64,000 nt of DNA from Bacillus wiedmannii (GCF_001583695.1 NZ_LOBC01000015.1:1-64000); one strand, 5' to 3'. Positions 34,699 to 43,384 are shown, counted from the first letter of the stretch. Notes: generated from the sequence alone by a model not told the origin. A program made the numbers and translations.

Positions 34699-36039
34699 GT
34701 GTTACGAGGTATTGTAATCGTATTATTAACAATCGGTGTAGTTGGAACTGGATACTGGGGCTATAAAGAGCACCAAGAGAAGAATGCAGTATTAATTCGA
34801 GCAGAAAATAGCTATCAACGTGCGTTTCATGATTTAGCGTATGAGGTTGATTTATTGCACGACAAAATTGGAACAACGCTTGCGATGAATTCACGTGCAT
34901 CTTTATCACCTGCATTAGCAGACGTATGGAGAATAACATCTGTAGCTCGTTCGGATGTAGGACAACTGCCTTTAACATTAATGCCTTTTAATAAAACGGA
35001 AGAATTTTTAGCAAATATCGGTGATTTTAGTTACCGTGCAGCCATTCGTGATTTAGAAAAAGAGCCGTTAAATGATCAAGAATACAAAACGTTGGAAACT
35101 TTATATTCAAATGCAGGCAATATACAAGATGAACTAAGAAAAGTACAACATCTTGTTTTGAAAAATAATTTACGCTGGATGGATGTTGAGATGGCACTCG
35201 CATCAAATCGTGATCCTGCAGACAATACAATTATTGATGGATTAAAAACAGTAGAGAAAAACGTAACATCGTATTCGTCTACAAACTTCGGACCGACCTT
35301 TACTAGTGCGCAAAAAAATAAAAAAGGCGGATTTGAAGCAGAAGGAAAAGCAATTTCTAAAGATGAAGCAGCGAAAATTGCAAAATCGTTTTTGAACTTA
35401 AAAGGAAATGAAAAAGTAGATGTTGAGAAAAGCGGAAAAGGTGCGAAAGAATCTTTTTATAGTGTGAAAATTAAAGACGAAGCAACAAATAATGAGTTTT
35501 ATATGGATATTACCGGAAAAGGCGGATATCCAATTTGGGTTATGAATAACCGAGAAATTAAAGAACAGAAAATTAGTTTAAACGATGCAGGAAGTAAAGG
35601 TTTGACATTTTTAAAGGACCACAAGTTTAATAATATGGAGCTTTTTGATAGCTCACAATATGATAACGTTGGTGTATTTACGTATGTAGTAAATGAGAAT
35701 GGCGTACGAATTTATCCAGAAGCAATTCAAATGAAAATTGCTTTAGATGATGGTTCTATCGTTGGTTTTTCCGCAAAAGAATATTTAGCATCACACCAAA
35801 AACGAACAGTTCCCTCAGCAAAGCTAACTGCGGCAGAAGCAAGAAAGAAAATCAATCCAGATGTTAAAGTTATGGAAGAACGTAAAGCTGTCGTAGTAAA
35901 TGATTTGCATAATGAAGTACTTTGCTATGAATTTGTAGGTACTTTACGGAAAGATACGTACCAAATTTTCATTAATGCAAATAGCGGAGCAGAGGAAAAA
36001 GTGAAGAAAATGCAAGCTGTTGAAAAAATTTATGATTAA
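34699..36039 (+). CDS. ypeB: germination protein YpeB
   Basis: YpeB is required to keep SleB stable and localised in the dormant spore, and the two proteins depend on each other. The 446-residue protein has one N-terminal transmembrane anchor (about residues 1-22), a helical N-terminal domain and three PepSY-like repeats in the C-terminal part (about 225-440; ISKDEAAKIAKSFL, LNDAGSKGLTFL, LTAAEARKKINP). It starts with GTG, 15 bases after the sleB stop. The order is the conserved sleB-ypeB pair. Confidence 0.94.
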   Translation: MLRGIVIVLLTIGVVGTGYWGYKEHQEKNAVLIRAENSYQRAFHDLAYEVDLLHDKIGTTLAMNSRASLSPALADVWRITSVARSDVGQLPLTLMPFNKTEEFLANIGDFSYRAAIRDLEKEPLNDQEYKTLETLYSNAGNIQDELRKVQHLVLKNNLRWMDVEMALASNRDPADNTIIDGLKTVEKNVTSYSSTNFGPTFTSAQKNKKGGFEAEGKAISKDEAAKIAKSFLNLKGNEKVDVEKSGKGAKESFYSVKIKDEATNNEFYMDITGKGGYPIWVMNNREIKEQKISLNDAGSKGLTFLKDHKFNNMELFDSSQYDNVGVFTYVVNENGVRIYPEAIQMKIALDDGSIVGFSAKEYLASHQKRTVPSAKLTAAEARKKINPDVKVMEERKAVVVNDLHNEVLCYEFVGTLRKDTYQIFINANSGAEEKVKKMQAVEKIYD

Positions 36040-36065
36040 ACTTTAATAGTAAAGTGGTGAGAATA

Positions 36066-36662
36066 ATGAAAATCTTAATATATATGTTGATGATTTGCTT
36101 TTTTATAACAGGATGCAGTATTGGAAAAAAGGACAATCCAAACGAAAAACCAGAGCAAAAAAATGTTTCGACGAAAAATGTTAATTATACAAACAAACCA
36201 AATAAGCCAAATGAAAAAGCAGCGGATCATTTAGCATCTTTAGCCGCAAGTGTGCCAGGTGTGAATGATGCAACAGCGGTAGTTGTGGGGAAATATGCTA
36301 TTGTAGGTATTGATGTAAAAGCGAAACTCGATCGAACTCGCGTGGAGTCCATTAAATACTCTGTAGCAGAAAGTTTAAAAAACGATCCGGATGGTGCTAA
36401 TGCAGTCGTTGTAGCGGATGTTGATACGTATGAACGACTGAAACAAATTGGAAAGCAAATTAAAAAAGGAAAAACAGGTGAAGGTATACTTGATGAGTTA
36501 GCAGCAATTGTTGGCCGAGTAATGCCACAAGTTCCAAATGACATGATTGAAAATCGAGAAACGAATCCAATTAAAGATAATGATAAACAATTACCAAAAG
36601 ATGAAGAACAAGAACTAAGAAAAGAACAGAATGACCAATCAAATAATCATTTGAATAAATAA
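36066..36662 (+). CDS. ylaJ: YhcN/YlaJ family spore lipoprotein
   Basis: A 198-residue lipoprotein with lipobox ITGC (Cys about residue 16) and a YhcN/YlaJ domain (about 60-165) marked by AASVPGVNDATAVVVGKYAIVGIDV and an ESIKYSVAESL helix. YhcN/YlaJ proteins are membrane lipoproteins of the spore implicated in germination or forespore function. ATG 36066 follows GTGGTGAG. It is likely the third gene of the sleB-ypeB operon. The symbol is by family resemblance. Confidence 0.82.
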   Translation: MKILIYMLMICFFITGCSIGKKDNPNEKPEQKNVSTKNVNYTNKPNKPNEKAADHLASLAASVPGVNDATAVVVGKYAIVGIDVKAKLDRTRVESIKYSVAESLKNDPDGANAVVVADVDTYERLKQIGKQIKKGKTGEGILDELAAIVGRVMPQVPNDMIENRETNPIKDNDKQLPKDEEQELRKEQNDQSNNHLNK

Positions 36663-36668
36663 AACTAA

Positions 36669-36696
36669 CCCCGTACTAAAATGTACGGGGATTTTT
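36669..36696 (+). terminator. terminator of sleB-ypeB-ylaJ
   Basis: CCCCGTAC/GTACGGGG stem with loop TAAAAT, followed by ATTTTT. Confidence 0.88.
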
Positions 36697-36769
36697 CAAT
36701 ATAATATTTAATATTCAGTTTATTTTTAAGGGAATATATGGTTTAATTATGATGGGAGGGACAACTGTT

Positions 36770-37126
36770 ATGATGAAAAAAAGCGCATTAATAGTATGTA
36801 GCTTATGCTTAGGTTTCAGTATGACAGCGTGTGAACAGAAGAAGGAAATGAAAAAACAAACAGCGACTTCTTCTACTGTGATGGAAAGGCAGCAGAAAGA
36901 TTCTATCAATATAAATCATTTCTCGAACATAAATGAAGGAATGACTTATACAGAAGTGAAAGATGTAATTGGTTTTGATGGTAATTTACTTATAGAAGAA
37001 GGTGTAGAAGATTCTACACAAATTAAACAAATTTTTTCTTGGAAGGGAAGCAATCCAACTTCATTAGTTGAAATTACCTTTTTAGATGGAAAAGTGCATT
37101 CAAAAGCGCAGCAAGGTTTAAGTTAA
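36770..37126 (+). CDS. DUF3862/SmpA-like lipoprotein
   Basis: A 118-residue lipoprotein: MMKKSALIVCSLCLGFSMTAC gives a signal peptide and lipobox MTAC. The mature part has FSNINEGMTYTEVKDVIG, then SSTQIKQIFSWKG-like and ITFLDGKV strands, the pattern of SmpA/OmlA/DUF3862 (BLIP-like) domains. Its role is unknown. ATG 36770 follows GGGAGGG; the earlier frame from 36749 precedes the ribosome binding site. Confidence 0.75.
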   Translation: MMKKSALIVCSLCLGFSMTACEQKKEMKKQTATSSTVMERQQKDSININHFSNINEGMTYTEVKDVIGFDGNLLIEEGVEDSTQIKQIFSWKGSNPTSLVEITFLDGKVHSKAQQGLS

Positions 37127-37152
37127 TAAGTTGAAAAATGGGAGAGTTTAGC

Positions 37153-37650
37153 ATGAACATACATACAGGGGAAATTCAATTAGTTCCGTATAAGGAGAAA
37201 TATAAAGAAGTTATACAAACATTTACTTTACCAAGTGAACAAGTTCAATTCACATCAGATCCAGGTGAATTATTGGAGAAAGCAAAAAGTGATCGAACAA
37301 AAAATGTGATTGTTATTTTAGATTACAATGGGGTACCTGTTGGTCTTTTCGCCTTGCAAACGGGAGATAGAGTACAGGAGTTCACAGATAATGAAAACGC
37401 TCTACTTTTAACTTCATTTTCTATAAATCAAAATAGACAAAGAAAAGGATATGCTAAAAAGTCATTGGCTTTATTACAAGGGTTTGTAAAACGTTATTTT
37501 CCGATGAAAAATGAAGTTGTACTTGCTGTGAATGAAAAAAATATTCCTGCACAAAATTTATATGAAAAAGTCGGCTTCCAAGATAAAGGCTTTAGAAGAA
37601 TGGGACCAATTGGTCAACAAATTATAATGCATTTATCTATCATGAAATAA
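37153..37650 (+). CDS. GNAT family N-acetyltransferase
   Basis: A 165-residue acetyltransferase with FSINQNRQRKGYAKKSLALL near residue 90 (R/QxxGxG/A loop) and a C-terminal ARxLYEKVGF-like NEKNIPAQNLYEKVGFQDKG. The N-terminal half is short and specific. GGAGAG sits 6 bases before ATG 37153. The substrate is unknown. It follows the lipoprotein by 26 bases. Confidence 0.83.
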   Translation: MNIHTGEIQLVPYKEKYKEVIQTFTLPSEQVQFTSDPGELLEKAKSDRTKNVIVILDYNGVPVGLFALQTGDRVQEFTDNENALLLTSFSINQNRQRKGYAKKSLALLQGFVKRYFPMKNEVVLAVNEKNIPAQNLYEKVGFQDKGFRRMGPIGQQIIMHLSIMK

Positions 37651-37662
37651 CGAGAAGAAAAA

Positions 37663-37698
37663 CTTACTCTTGCATAACAAAGTAGTAAGTTTTTTTAT
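37663..37698 (+). terminator. terminator after GNAT gene
   Basis: AAAACTTACT and AGTAAGTTTT arms with a 15-base loop, followed by TTTATTT. Confidence 0.78.
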
Positions 37699-37847
37699 TT
37701 TGAAAGACAAGAGAATAAATATTAAAAGGCTATATTTAAAAGTAAAGAAATTATAGCTAGTTACATAAAAAAATAAAGATAATTGAAAAGCATTAATTTT
37801 AGTTAGTTGTACAATCATTAAATAATACTTTTGGGGGTCATAGCTTT

Positions 37848-38306
37848 ATGGAAATAATTCAATTACTAAAGAAGGATGACTTATTTAATAAGGCAGTAGA
37901 TGTTTTTTGGAAAGAATGGGGTGAGGAAGGTGGGCGTGCTTTTTATGAAGATTGTATGACTAATGCTTTAACTGATCCAAATGACATACCGAGTTTTTAC
38001 ATTGCAAAAGTAGATGATAAGATTATCGGAACGTATGCATTAATCCGCAATGATTTAAATAGTCGTCAGGATTTGAGCCCGTGGCTAGCATGTTTGTTTG
38101 TAGATGAAAAATTTAGGGGCAACTCTATAGGAGCAAAACTGTTGAATCATGGACTGCTAGAAGCAGCAAAAAAAGGGTACAAATTTCTTTATCTTACTTC
38201 CGATCTTAAAGGCTATTATGAAAAATATGAATGGGAAAAAATCGGAGTTGCTTATGGGCCTAGTGGAGGATACATACCTTTGTTTAAAAAGTCAATTGCA
38301 CTATAA
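37848..38306 (+). CDS. GNAT family N-acetyltransferase
   Basis: A 152-residue acetyltransferase. The acetyl-CoA loop is LFVDEKFRGNSIGAKLL (about residue 85-100) and the C-terminal part YYEKYEWEKIGVAYGPSGG carries the aromatic signature. The N-terminal substrate half has AVDVFWKEWGEEGGRAFYEDCM. GGGGG lies 12 bases before the ATG, further than usual. It is monocistronic; the upstream 200 bases contain no gene. Confidence 0.8.
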   Translation: MEIIQLLKKDDLFNKAVDVFWKEWGEEGGRAFYEDCMTNALTDPNDIPSFYIAKVDDKIIGTYALIRNDLNSRQDLSPWLACLFVDEKFRGNSIGAKLLNHGLLEAAKKGYKFLYLTSDLKGYYEKYEWEKIGVAYGPSGGYIPLFKKSIAL

Positions 38307-38312
38307 TGAAAT

Positions 38313-38367
38313 TAAACAACTATAAGAATCTTACTTCAATAAAATGTAGCAAGGCTCTTATAGTTTA
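38313..38367 (+). terminator. terminator-like element, copy A
   Basis: AACTATAAGA at 38318-38327 pairs with TCTTATAGTT at 38356-38365 around a 28-base loop. The sequence from ATTAAACAACT to GGCTCTTATA is similar to an element at 40173. Confidence 0.55.
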
Positions 38368-38412
38368 TATTATTACATCAATTGTGAAACACTTTGAATA
38401 AGGAGAAATGAT

Positions 38413-38949
38413 ATGACAATTTATATCGCATTACTAAGAGGAATCAATGTAGGCGGGCATAAGGTAACCAAAATGGCGGATTTAAAACAAATGTTTGAAT
38501 CAATAGAGTTAAAACAAGTAAAAACATATATTCAAAGCGGTAATATCGTGTTCGAATCTGAAAATGATGTTGATTTTTTAAATAAACGAATACAATCGGA
38601 AATTAAAAACGTTTTTGGTTTTGATGTTCCAGTCATGTTAAGAACACATGAGGAATTTATAAATATGATAAAAAGATGCCCCTATGAAGCCGATTCATTG
38701 CTAGAAGGTGAAAGTATACATGTTGCTTTCTTAGCAAACGAACTTTCTGAAAAAGAAAAAGATCAGCTGCTTATGCAAAAAAATGAGACTGAAGATTGCT
38801 ATATTTATGAAAAAGTTGTGTATTTATTTTTCAAAAATAGCATTCGAAATTCTAAATTAATGAACCAGTTTCAGAAGTTACATACACCAGCTACAGTAAG
38901 AAATTGGCGGACTGTGAATAAATTAAAAGCGATAGTTGAGGGAATGTAA
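38413..38949 (+). CDS. DUF1697 protein
   Basis: A 178-residue cytosolic protein beginning with the family signature YIALLRGINVGGHKVTKM (residues 3-20), followed by KTYIQSGNIVFES near residue 42 and the C-terminal RNWRTVNKLKAIVEGM. The function of DUF1697 is not known. AAGGAG sets ATG 38413. It is monocistronic. Confidence 0.85.
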   Translation: MTIYIALLRGINVGGHKVTKMADLKQMFESIELKQVKTYIQSGNIVFESENDVDFLNKRIQSEIKNVFGFDVPVMLRTHEEFINMIKRCPYEADSLLEGESIHVAFLANELSEKEKDQLLMQKNETEDCYIYEKVVYLFFKNSIRNSKLMNQFQKLHTPATVRNWRTVNKLKAIVEGM

Positions 38950-39038
38950 ATATAAAAAGATGAGATTCACTTAGAGCAGATAAATGTTTAAGAGACTATG
39001 GTTATAGTATAAAATAAACGAATTAAGGGGTAGGTAAG

Positions 39039-39467
39039 ATGGGGAAATTTGTGAAAGACCAAAAGGTAGTTGCATTTACATTTGAAGGGTTGGCACCATG
39101 TACGGTTGTAAGAGTTGGTTGGATTTTTATCATGGTACAAGTAGAAGAAACGAAACATTTATATTCTGTAACAAAAAGTAAATTAACACCTATAGAGGAA
39201 GAGGAACACTACCTTTTAGAAGAGAGTATTGATGAAGAAGGGGTATTCGATATAGGTAGATTATTTGCTAAAATAGAAGCAGAAGATATGGACCTTGCAA
39301 AGAAATCATTTGAAGAAAATGAAGACTTCAAGAAATACGAAGATTTTCACAATCCATCCGAAGGGAAACTGTATGGTGGAGAGTACTATACTACAATAAA
39401 AACAGGTAAAGAGTTACTAGAACAATACTTTAATCGAGAAGAGCTAGAGCGTAATGGTACTAATTAA
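39039..39467 (+). CDS. uncharacterised acidic protein
   Basis: A 142-residue, strongly acidic cytosolic protein. Residues 1-50 look like a small beta barrel (KVVAFTFEGLAPCTVVRVG, IFIMVQVE, HLYSVTKSKLTPI), and residues 58-110 are glutamate/aspartate-rich and helical. I do not recognise the family. AGGGGTAGG precedes the ATG. It is separated from the downstream gene by 90 bases and may share its transcript. Confidence 0.6.
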   Translation: MGKFVKDQKVVAFTFEGLAPCTVVRVGWIFIMVQVEETKHLYSVTKSKLTPIEEEEHYLLEESIDEEGVFDIGRLFAKIEAEDMDLAKKSFEENEDFKKYEDFHNPSEGKLYGGEYYTTIKTGKELLEQYFNREELERNGTN

Positions 39468-39558
39468 ATTAGATGTGAAAACGGTTAAAGGCCAAATCTT
39501 ATTTATGTTAGGTATATAGACTAAAAAATTTATATTTGATTATTGGGAGGATAAAATA

Positions 39559-40143
39559 ATGGATTTGGTAAACAAATTTTTAAACGGCTTGAGAGCAGCA
39601 TTATCAACAGATGATCTCGAAGCACTAAATAAATCGTGCGGTGCTACAAAAGAGGATATTGATATATTAAGGTTGAAATATCCGAATTGTCCAGAATCAT
39701 TAATCTCTTTACTTGAAAATATCGATGGTACATATTGGCGGAAATATGGAGAAAACAAAGTTGCGGTATGTATTTTAGGCTCAGATGTTGAAGAGTATCC
39801 ATATTATTTGCTTTCTACACAGCAGATGCTCGAAAGTTCAAAAGAAGAAGAAGACGTATCCTATCTTTTAGAATACCAAGATGACGAGGATGCTGTTGAT
39901 TCTAAGATAAATCCACAAGGACTTCTCCCTGGCACTTATATTCATTTTTCAGACTGTATGAACAATGGTGGAACATCAAGACTCTATATTGATTTTAACC
40001 CTTCTGATGAAGGTGTATGTGGTCAAATAATCCGTTTTTTGCACGACCCTGATGAATATGAAGTGATTGCAAACAGCTTTGATAAGTATTTACAGAATCT
40101 TATTGATGGTGATTTTAATTTTCTAGAAGAAGAATCTCAATAA
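39559..40143 (+). CDS. SMI1/KNR4 family protein
   Basis: A 194-residue acidic protein with the SMI1/KNR4 core (about residues 22-180): IDILRLKYPNCPESLISLLENIDG, then YLLSTQQMLE near residue 86 and a GVCGQIIRFLHDPDEYEVIANSF end. In bacteria many SMI1/KNR4 proteins are immunity proteins next to toxins. No toxin gene is adjacent here, so it may be orphan immunity or have a regulatory role. GGGAGG sets the ATG. A strong terminator follows. Confidence 0.78.
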   Translation: MDLVNKFLNGLRAALSTDDLEALNKSCGATKEDIDILRLKYPNCPESLISLLENIDGTYWRKYGENKVAVCILGSDVEEYPYYLLSTQQMLESSKEEEDVSYLLEYQDDEDAVDSKINPQGLLPGTYIHFSDCMNNGGTSRLYIDFNPSDEGVCGQIIRFLHDPDEYEVIANSFDKYLQNLIDGDFNFLEEESQ

Positions 40144-40172
40144 TTTGTCTACAAACTCATTTAAAAGGTTAG

Positions 40173-40233
40173 AAATTAAACAACTTTAAAGAGCCTTACT
40201 ACAATATGATTTGTAGTGAGGCTCTTATATTTT
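40173..40233 (+). terminator. terminator, copy B
   Basis: AAGAGCCTTACTACAA at 40189-40204 pairs with TTGTAGTGAGGCTCTT at 40211-40226, followed by ATATTTTTT. It has the same ATTAAACAACT lead-in and GGCTCTTATA end as the element at 38313-38367. Confidence 0.85.
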
Positions 40234-40282
40234 TTAATCAGAATTAAATAACATTATTATCACTTTACAAAATCTCATCTTT

Positions 40283-40684
40283 TTATTTATATTGTTTTGC
40301 GACTATAAGTTCGACGATAGGATAAATAAAGAACGAAGAACAAAGGGCGATAAAAAGAGGAAGATTCTTTATTTCATCGAGTAATAGGAATGCAAATCCT
40401 TCTGATAATATTAAAATAAAAAACATAAGGCATATAAGTACAAAATAAGCAATTTTAAAACTTTTATATTGTATTTGCTGTCCCATTTCATCTTTGCTTT
40501 CTTCTGATACTCCGTTTGGATCTCCCCACGTAATATGATTGATGAGGTAGCTAATTATTATTGCACTTGCGAAGATTGTTCCACCTAAAATCGCACCTTC
40601 AGAGATGTATTTATAGACTCCATGTATAAGTACTCCAAGTAACGATAAAACGATTGTTAGTAAAATGAAATTTTTGTGATTCAT
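40283..40684 (-). CDS. four-helix integral membrane protein
   Basis: A 133-residue protein with four hydrophobic segments: about residues 6-25, 34-50, 75-98 and 108-126. A polar loop GDPNGVSEESKDEMGQQIQYK connects helices 2 and 3. I do not recognise the family. GGAGGTG lies 11 bases before the ATG. The product could be a transporter accessory or a sensor, but there is no evidence. It diverges from the ParM-like gene. Confidence 0.65.
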   Translation of the reverse strand: MNHKNFILLTIVLSLLGVLIHGVYKYISEGAILGGTIFASAIIISYLINHITWGDPNGVSEESKDEMGQQIQYKSFKIAYFVLICLMFFILILSEGFAFLLLDEIKNLPLFIALCSSFFIYPIVELIVAKQYK

Positions 40685-40720
40685 ATTAGAAATAACACCT
40701 CCATAGTTGTAAAAAACTCT

Positions 40721-40839
40721 TTACATCCATAGTATAAAATTGGAAAAGTTTTATGTCAAATACTTTTTACATAAATGGTGCAAGAACATGATATTTTGTT
40801 TTTATGATTAATAAAAAATTACATTACATTTGAATGTAA
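40721..40839. promoter_or_regulatory. TTACAT repeat cluster, possible parC/operator
   Basis: TTACAT occurs on the plus strand at 40721, 40768, 40819 and 40824, and inverted as ATGTAA at 40834. The last three form TTACATT-ACATTTG-AATGTAA, a 7-bp-arm palindrome. The cluster lies upstream of the actin-like gene and could be its operator or a centromere-like site. Confidence 0.5.
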
Positions 40840-40894
40840 AAGAATGGGCTCGCATATATTTGGAAGGGATGTCAGATTAATTTAGGGGGTAGTT

Positions 40895-42064
40895 ATGTCT
40901 ATTCTATTAAAAGCTGGTGCTGATGCAGGAAATAACGGTTTGAAGTTAATGGTGAAAGGGCAAGACCCTATTTTTATTCCGAGTATATATTCTTTATATA
41001 TAGGAGAGCCTACAGGATTGTTAGATGAGAGTGATGTTTCATTATCCGAATTAGAAAATCACATTGACGTGACCATTAGTTCTCCATCACTAATGTTAAA
41101 TAACGTGCGGTATATCGTTGGGGAAAAAGTCATTCAAGATCAATTAAAAGGCACTGAGGTTGAGAAGAAATCAAATAAGTCAACTGATGAGTTAATGGTT
41201 ATTACAATTCTATCTGGTTTAGCAGTAAGTGCTATGCGTCAAAGTCCAACTTCAAGTCATATTAATATTCGTTATGATTTATCTGTTGCTCTTCCTATGC
41301 AGCTTATTACACAAGAAATAGCTGCGGAAAATGCGAAACGTTATATGGGGAATCATAAGGTTGTGTTCCATTATCCAAACGGACGTGATGTGACAATTAA
41401 TATTTCAATCGAATATTGTAAATGCCTACCTGAGGGCGCTTCTGGTACGTGGGGCATTGTATATGATGAAGAAGGAAATGTTGTGAAACATAAAATAGAA
41501 TGTGAACAAAATCAAGTTTCAGAAATTGATTTTGTTGATAAAACTTTATTGTCTTTTGATATTGGTGCAGGGACGACAGAAGAAGTAGTTTCACTAGGTG
41601 TGAACTTTAGACCACAACTAAGTAAGGGCTTATCATACGGTGTGAAAGAAACGTTACTACAAATTATTACAAGATGGAATCGGAAGTATCCAACAAAGAC
41701 GATTGATAGTATTACAGAGTTTAACCAAATTTATTTAAATGAAAAGCACCCAAGAAATGCGTTACTAGTTGAAGAATCACAACCAGCATTATTAGGTTTA
41801 GCAGCGCGTGTCGCAACAGATATTATAAACAAAATTGATGACATGAAGGACGATCCATACGTATTTATTTATGGCGGGGGCGCAGTAATTATTAAAAACA
41901 GTTTAAAAATGATTTTAAAACAAAAAGGACGACTAACAAATGTAATCTTTGTAGATAATCCATTATTTACAAATGCACGTGGATTATTAGTCTACACTTG
42001 TTCGCCAAAATATAGAGAGCATAAGCAAAAAGAGTTAGGATTTACAAACTTAACGATAAGTTAG
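40895..42064 (+). CDS. ParM/StbA-type actin-like ATPase
   Basis: A 389-residue actin-superfamily protein of the bacterial ParM/AlfA/StbA kind, which polymerises with ATP and drives plasmid segregation. Visible signatures are the phosphate-1 loop AGADAGNNGLKLMV (residues 7-20), phosphate-2 SFDIGAGTTEEVVS (about 212-225) and the adenosine motif IYGGGAVIIK (about 325). It is followed 11 bases later by a small ribbon-helix-helix-like protein, the ParMR order. The chromosomal location is unusual; a real partition role is inference. Start ATG follows TTAGGGGG. Confidence 0.85.
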   Translation: MSILLKAGADAGNNGLKLMVKGQDPIFIPSIYSLYIGEPTGLLDESDVSLSELENHIDVTISSPSLMLNNVRYIVGEKVIQDQLKGTEVEKKSNKSTDELMVITILSGLAVSAMRQSPTSSHINIRYDLSVALPMQLITQEIAAENAKRYMGNHKVVFHYPNGRDVTINISIEYCKCLPEGASGTWGIVYDEEGNVVKHKIECEQNQVSEIDFVDKTLLSFDIGAGTTEEVVSLGVNFRPQLSKGLSYGVKETLLQIITRWNRKYPTKTIDSITEFNQIYLNEKHPRNALLVEESQPALLGLAARVATDIINKIDDMKDDPYVFIYGGGAVIIKNSLKMILKQKGRLTNVIFVDNPLFTNARGLLVYTCSPKYREHKQKELGFTNLTIS

Positions 42065-42075
42065 TTGGTGGAAGT

Positions 42076-42411
42076 ATGCGATCTAGGCGATATAAACGTG
42101 GTGATCGAGTAAAAATCAATATTCATAAATCAGTATCACCTGAAATGATTGCATGGCTGAATAAACAATCAAACCCAACCAATTTCTTTTTCTTTGCAGC
42201 GCAGCAACTCTTTAAACAAGTAGGAGATATTGATGTGTCAAAAGCTATACCAAGTAGCCATGTTTTCTCATTATACGTGGAGCCATCATCTTTATTAAAG
42301 GTCGAAGTAAATCCCTTTAAAAACGTGCCACTAGAAGCTAATAAATCCACCGAAAATATAAAAAAAAAATCATGGGAATCTGTTGATCAATTAGATTGTC
42401 CGTTTTTTTAA
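42076..42411 (+). CDS. ParR-like ribbon-helix-helix protein
   Basis: A 111-residue protein whose N-terminus fits ribbon-helix-helix DNA binding: a basic arm (MRSRRYKRGDR), strand VKINIHKS, helix PEMIAWLNKQ, and helix FFFFAAQQLFKQVG. The C-terminal 45 residues are polar and loosely ordered. In ParMR systems the ParR adaptor binds centromeric DNA and the actin filament end; order and size match here. No enzyme motif is present. GGTGGA precedes the ATG. Confidence 0.65.
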   Translation: MRSRRYKRGDRVKINIHKSVSPEMIAWLNKQSNPTNFFFFAAQQLFKQVGDIDVSKAIPSSHVFSLYVEPSSLLKVEVNPFKNVPLEANKSTENIKKKSWESVDQLDCPFF

Positions 42412-42431
42412 ACATAGAAAAAATAAGTATT

Positions 42432-42470
42432 GCCCATCACTATACATACGGATACAGTGATGGGCTTTTT
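42432..42470 (+). terminator. terminator of the ParMR-like pair
   Basis: GCCCATCAC/GTGATGGGC stem (9 bp) with a 16-base loop, followed by TTTTTT. Confidence 0.88.
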
Positions 42471-42480
42471 TACATGTAAC

Positions 42481-42520
42481 GAATAGAAGGGGCACAAATT
42501 ATGGTGTGCCCCTTCTATTC
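42481..42520. terminator. terminator of the alpha/beta hydrolase gene
   Basis: GAATAGAAGGGGCACA and its exact complement form a 16-bp stem around AATTATGG, immediately downstream of the minus-strand stop. Confidence 0.88.
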
Positions 42521-42529
42521 ATTATTTAT

Positions 42530-43384
42530 CTATATTTTAGATGTATGTTCAATAACTTCATGAATGATGTCTTCCCAGTCATCAGGATGATTTTCATGTC
42601 CTGCGCCTTCAAGGGTTAGTAGGACTGAGTTAGGAATTTCATCAATAAGTGCGAGACCATGTTCAAAAGGGAGTGCAGTATCATCTGTTCCGTGAATAAC
42701 TAATGTAGGTGCTTGTATGGAGTGAAGCACACCTTCATAAGCATCATCACCTTGAAGTAAAGCGTGATTAAACATACTTAATAGATTGTTTGCGCGTTCT
42801 ATTTCTTGTTTTACTTGATTATAGACTCTTTTTTCATCAAATGTTCGTTTGGATCCACATAATAGGCGAGATCCGGAAACTAAATATTTTGCTACAACAT
42901 TTTTATTTGTCCAATCTAAATGCGTGCCATTTGCGTGATGTGTTAAAATTCTTTCGTCCATCGGAGGTAAATCGCGCGTGTTATCGTCAGAGCCTATCAC
43001 ACTTGTAGCCAGTAATGTTAACGTTAAAATTCTGTCGGGATGTTTTACAGCAGCAATTTGAGCGATCATTCCACCTAATGACATACCGAATAGATGTGCT
43101 TTATCAATATGATAAGCATCGAGTACCCCAATTGCATCTTCAGCCATATCTGTAACTGTATAATTGGAAGTTCCAGGCTCATATGTAACAGAGCATCCCA
43201 CATCACGGTTATCAAAACGAATAACAAATTTCCCCGTGTTAGCCAACTGTTCACAAAACTCTTCATCCCAATAAACCATTGAACACGTAGCACCCATAAT
43301 TAATAAAATAGCTGGGTTTTTAGGGTTCCCAAAGCTTTCTGTACATATATCAATCTCGTTTATTTTAAATATCTTTTCAGTCAT
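42530..43384 (-). CDS. alpha/beta fold hydrolase
   Basis: A 284-residue alpha/beta hydrolase. The oxyanion region is LLIMGATCSM near residue 30, the nucleophile elbow is GMSLGGM (Ser about residue 100), a likely acid lies in THHGTDDTALPFE (about 228), and the catalytic His in GAGHENHPDDW (about 258). It resembles RdmC/aclacinomycin-methylesterase-like enzymes in the elbow context, but the substrate is unknown. GGGGAG sets ATG 43384; an open frame continues upstream to 43603, but that part has no ribosome binding site and no family residues. Confidence 0.85.
   Translation of the reverse strand: MTEKIFKINEIDICTESFGNPKNPAILLIMGATCSMVYWDEEFCEQLANTGKFVIRFDNRDVGCSVTYEPGTSNYTVTDMAEDAIGVLDAYHIDKAHLFGMSLGGMIAQIAAVKHPDRILTLTLLATSVIGSDDNTRDLPPMDERILTHHANGTHLDWTNKNVVAKYLVSGSRLLCGSKRTFDEKRVYNQVKQEIERANNLLSMFNHALLQGDDAYEGVLHSIQAPTLVIHGTDDTALPFEHGLALIDEIPNSVLLTLEGAGHENHPDDWEDIIHEVIEHTSKI

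Noticed and set aside
40895-42411. Integrated plasmid
   Set aside because: No replication initiator, mobilisation or toxin-antitoxin genes near the ParM-like pair; kept as an open alternative only.
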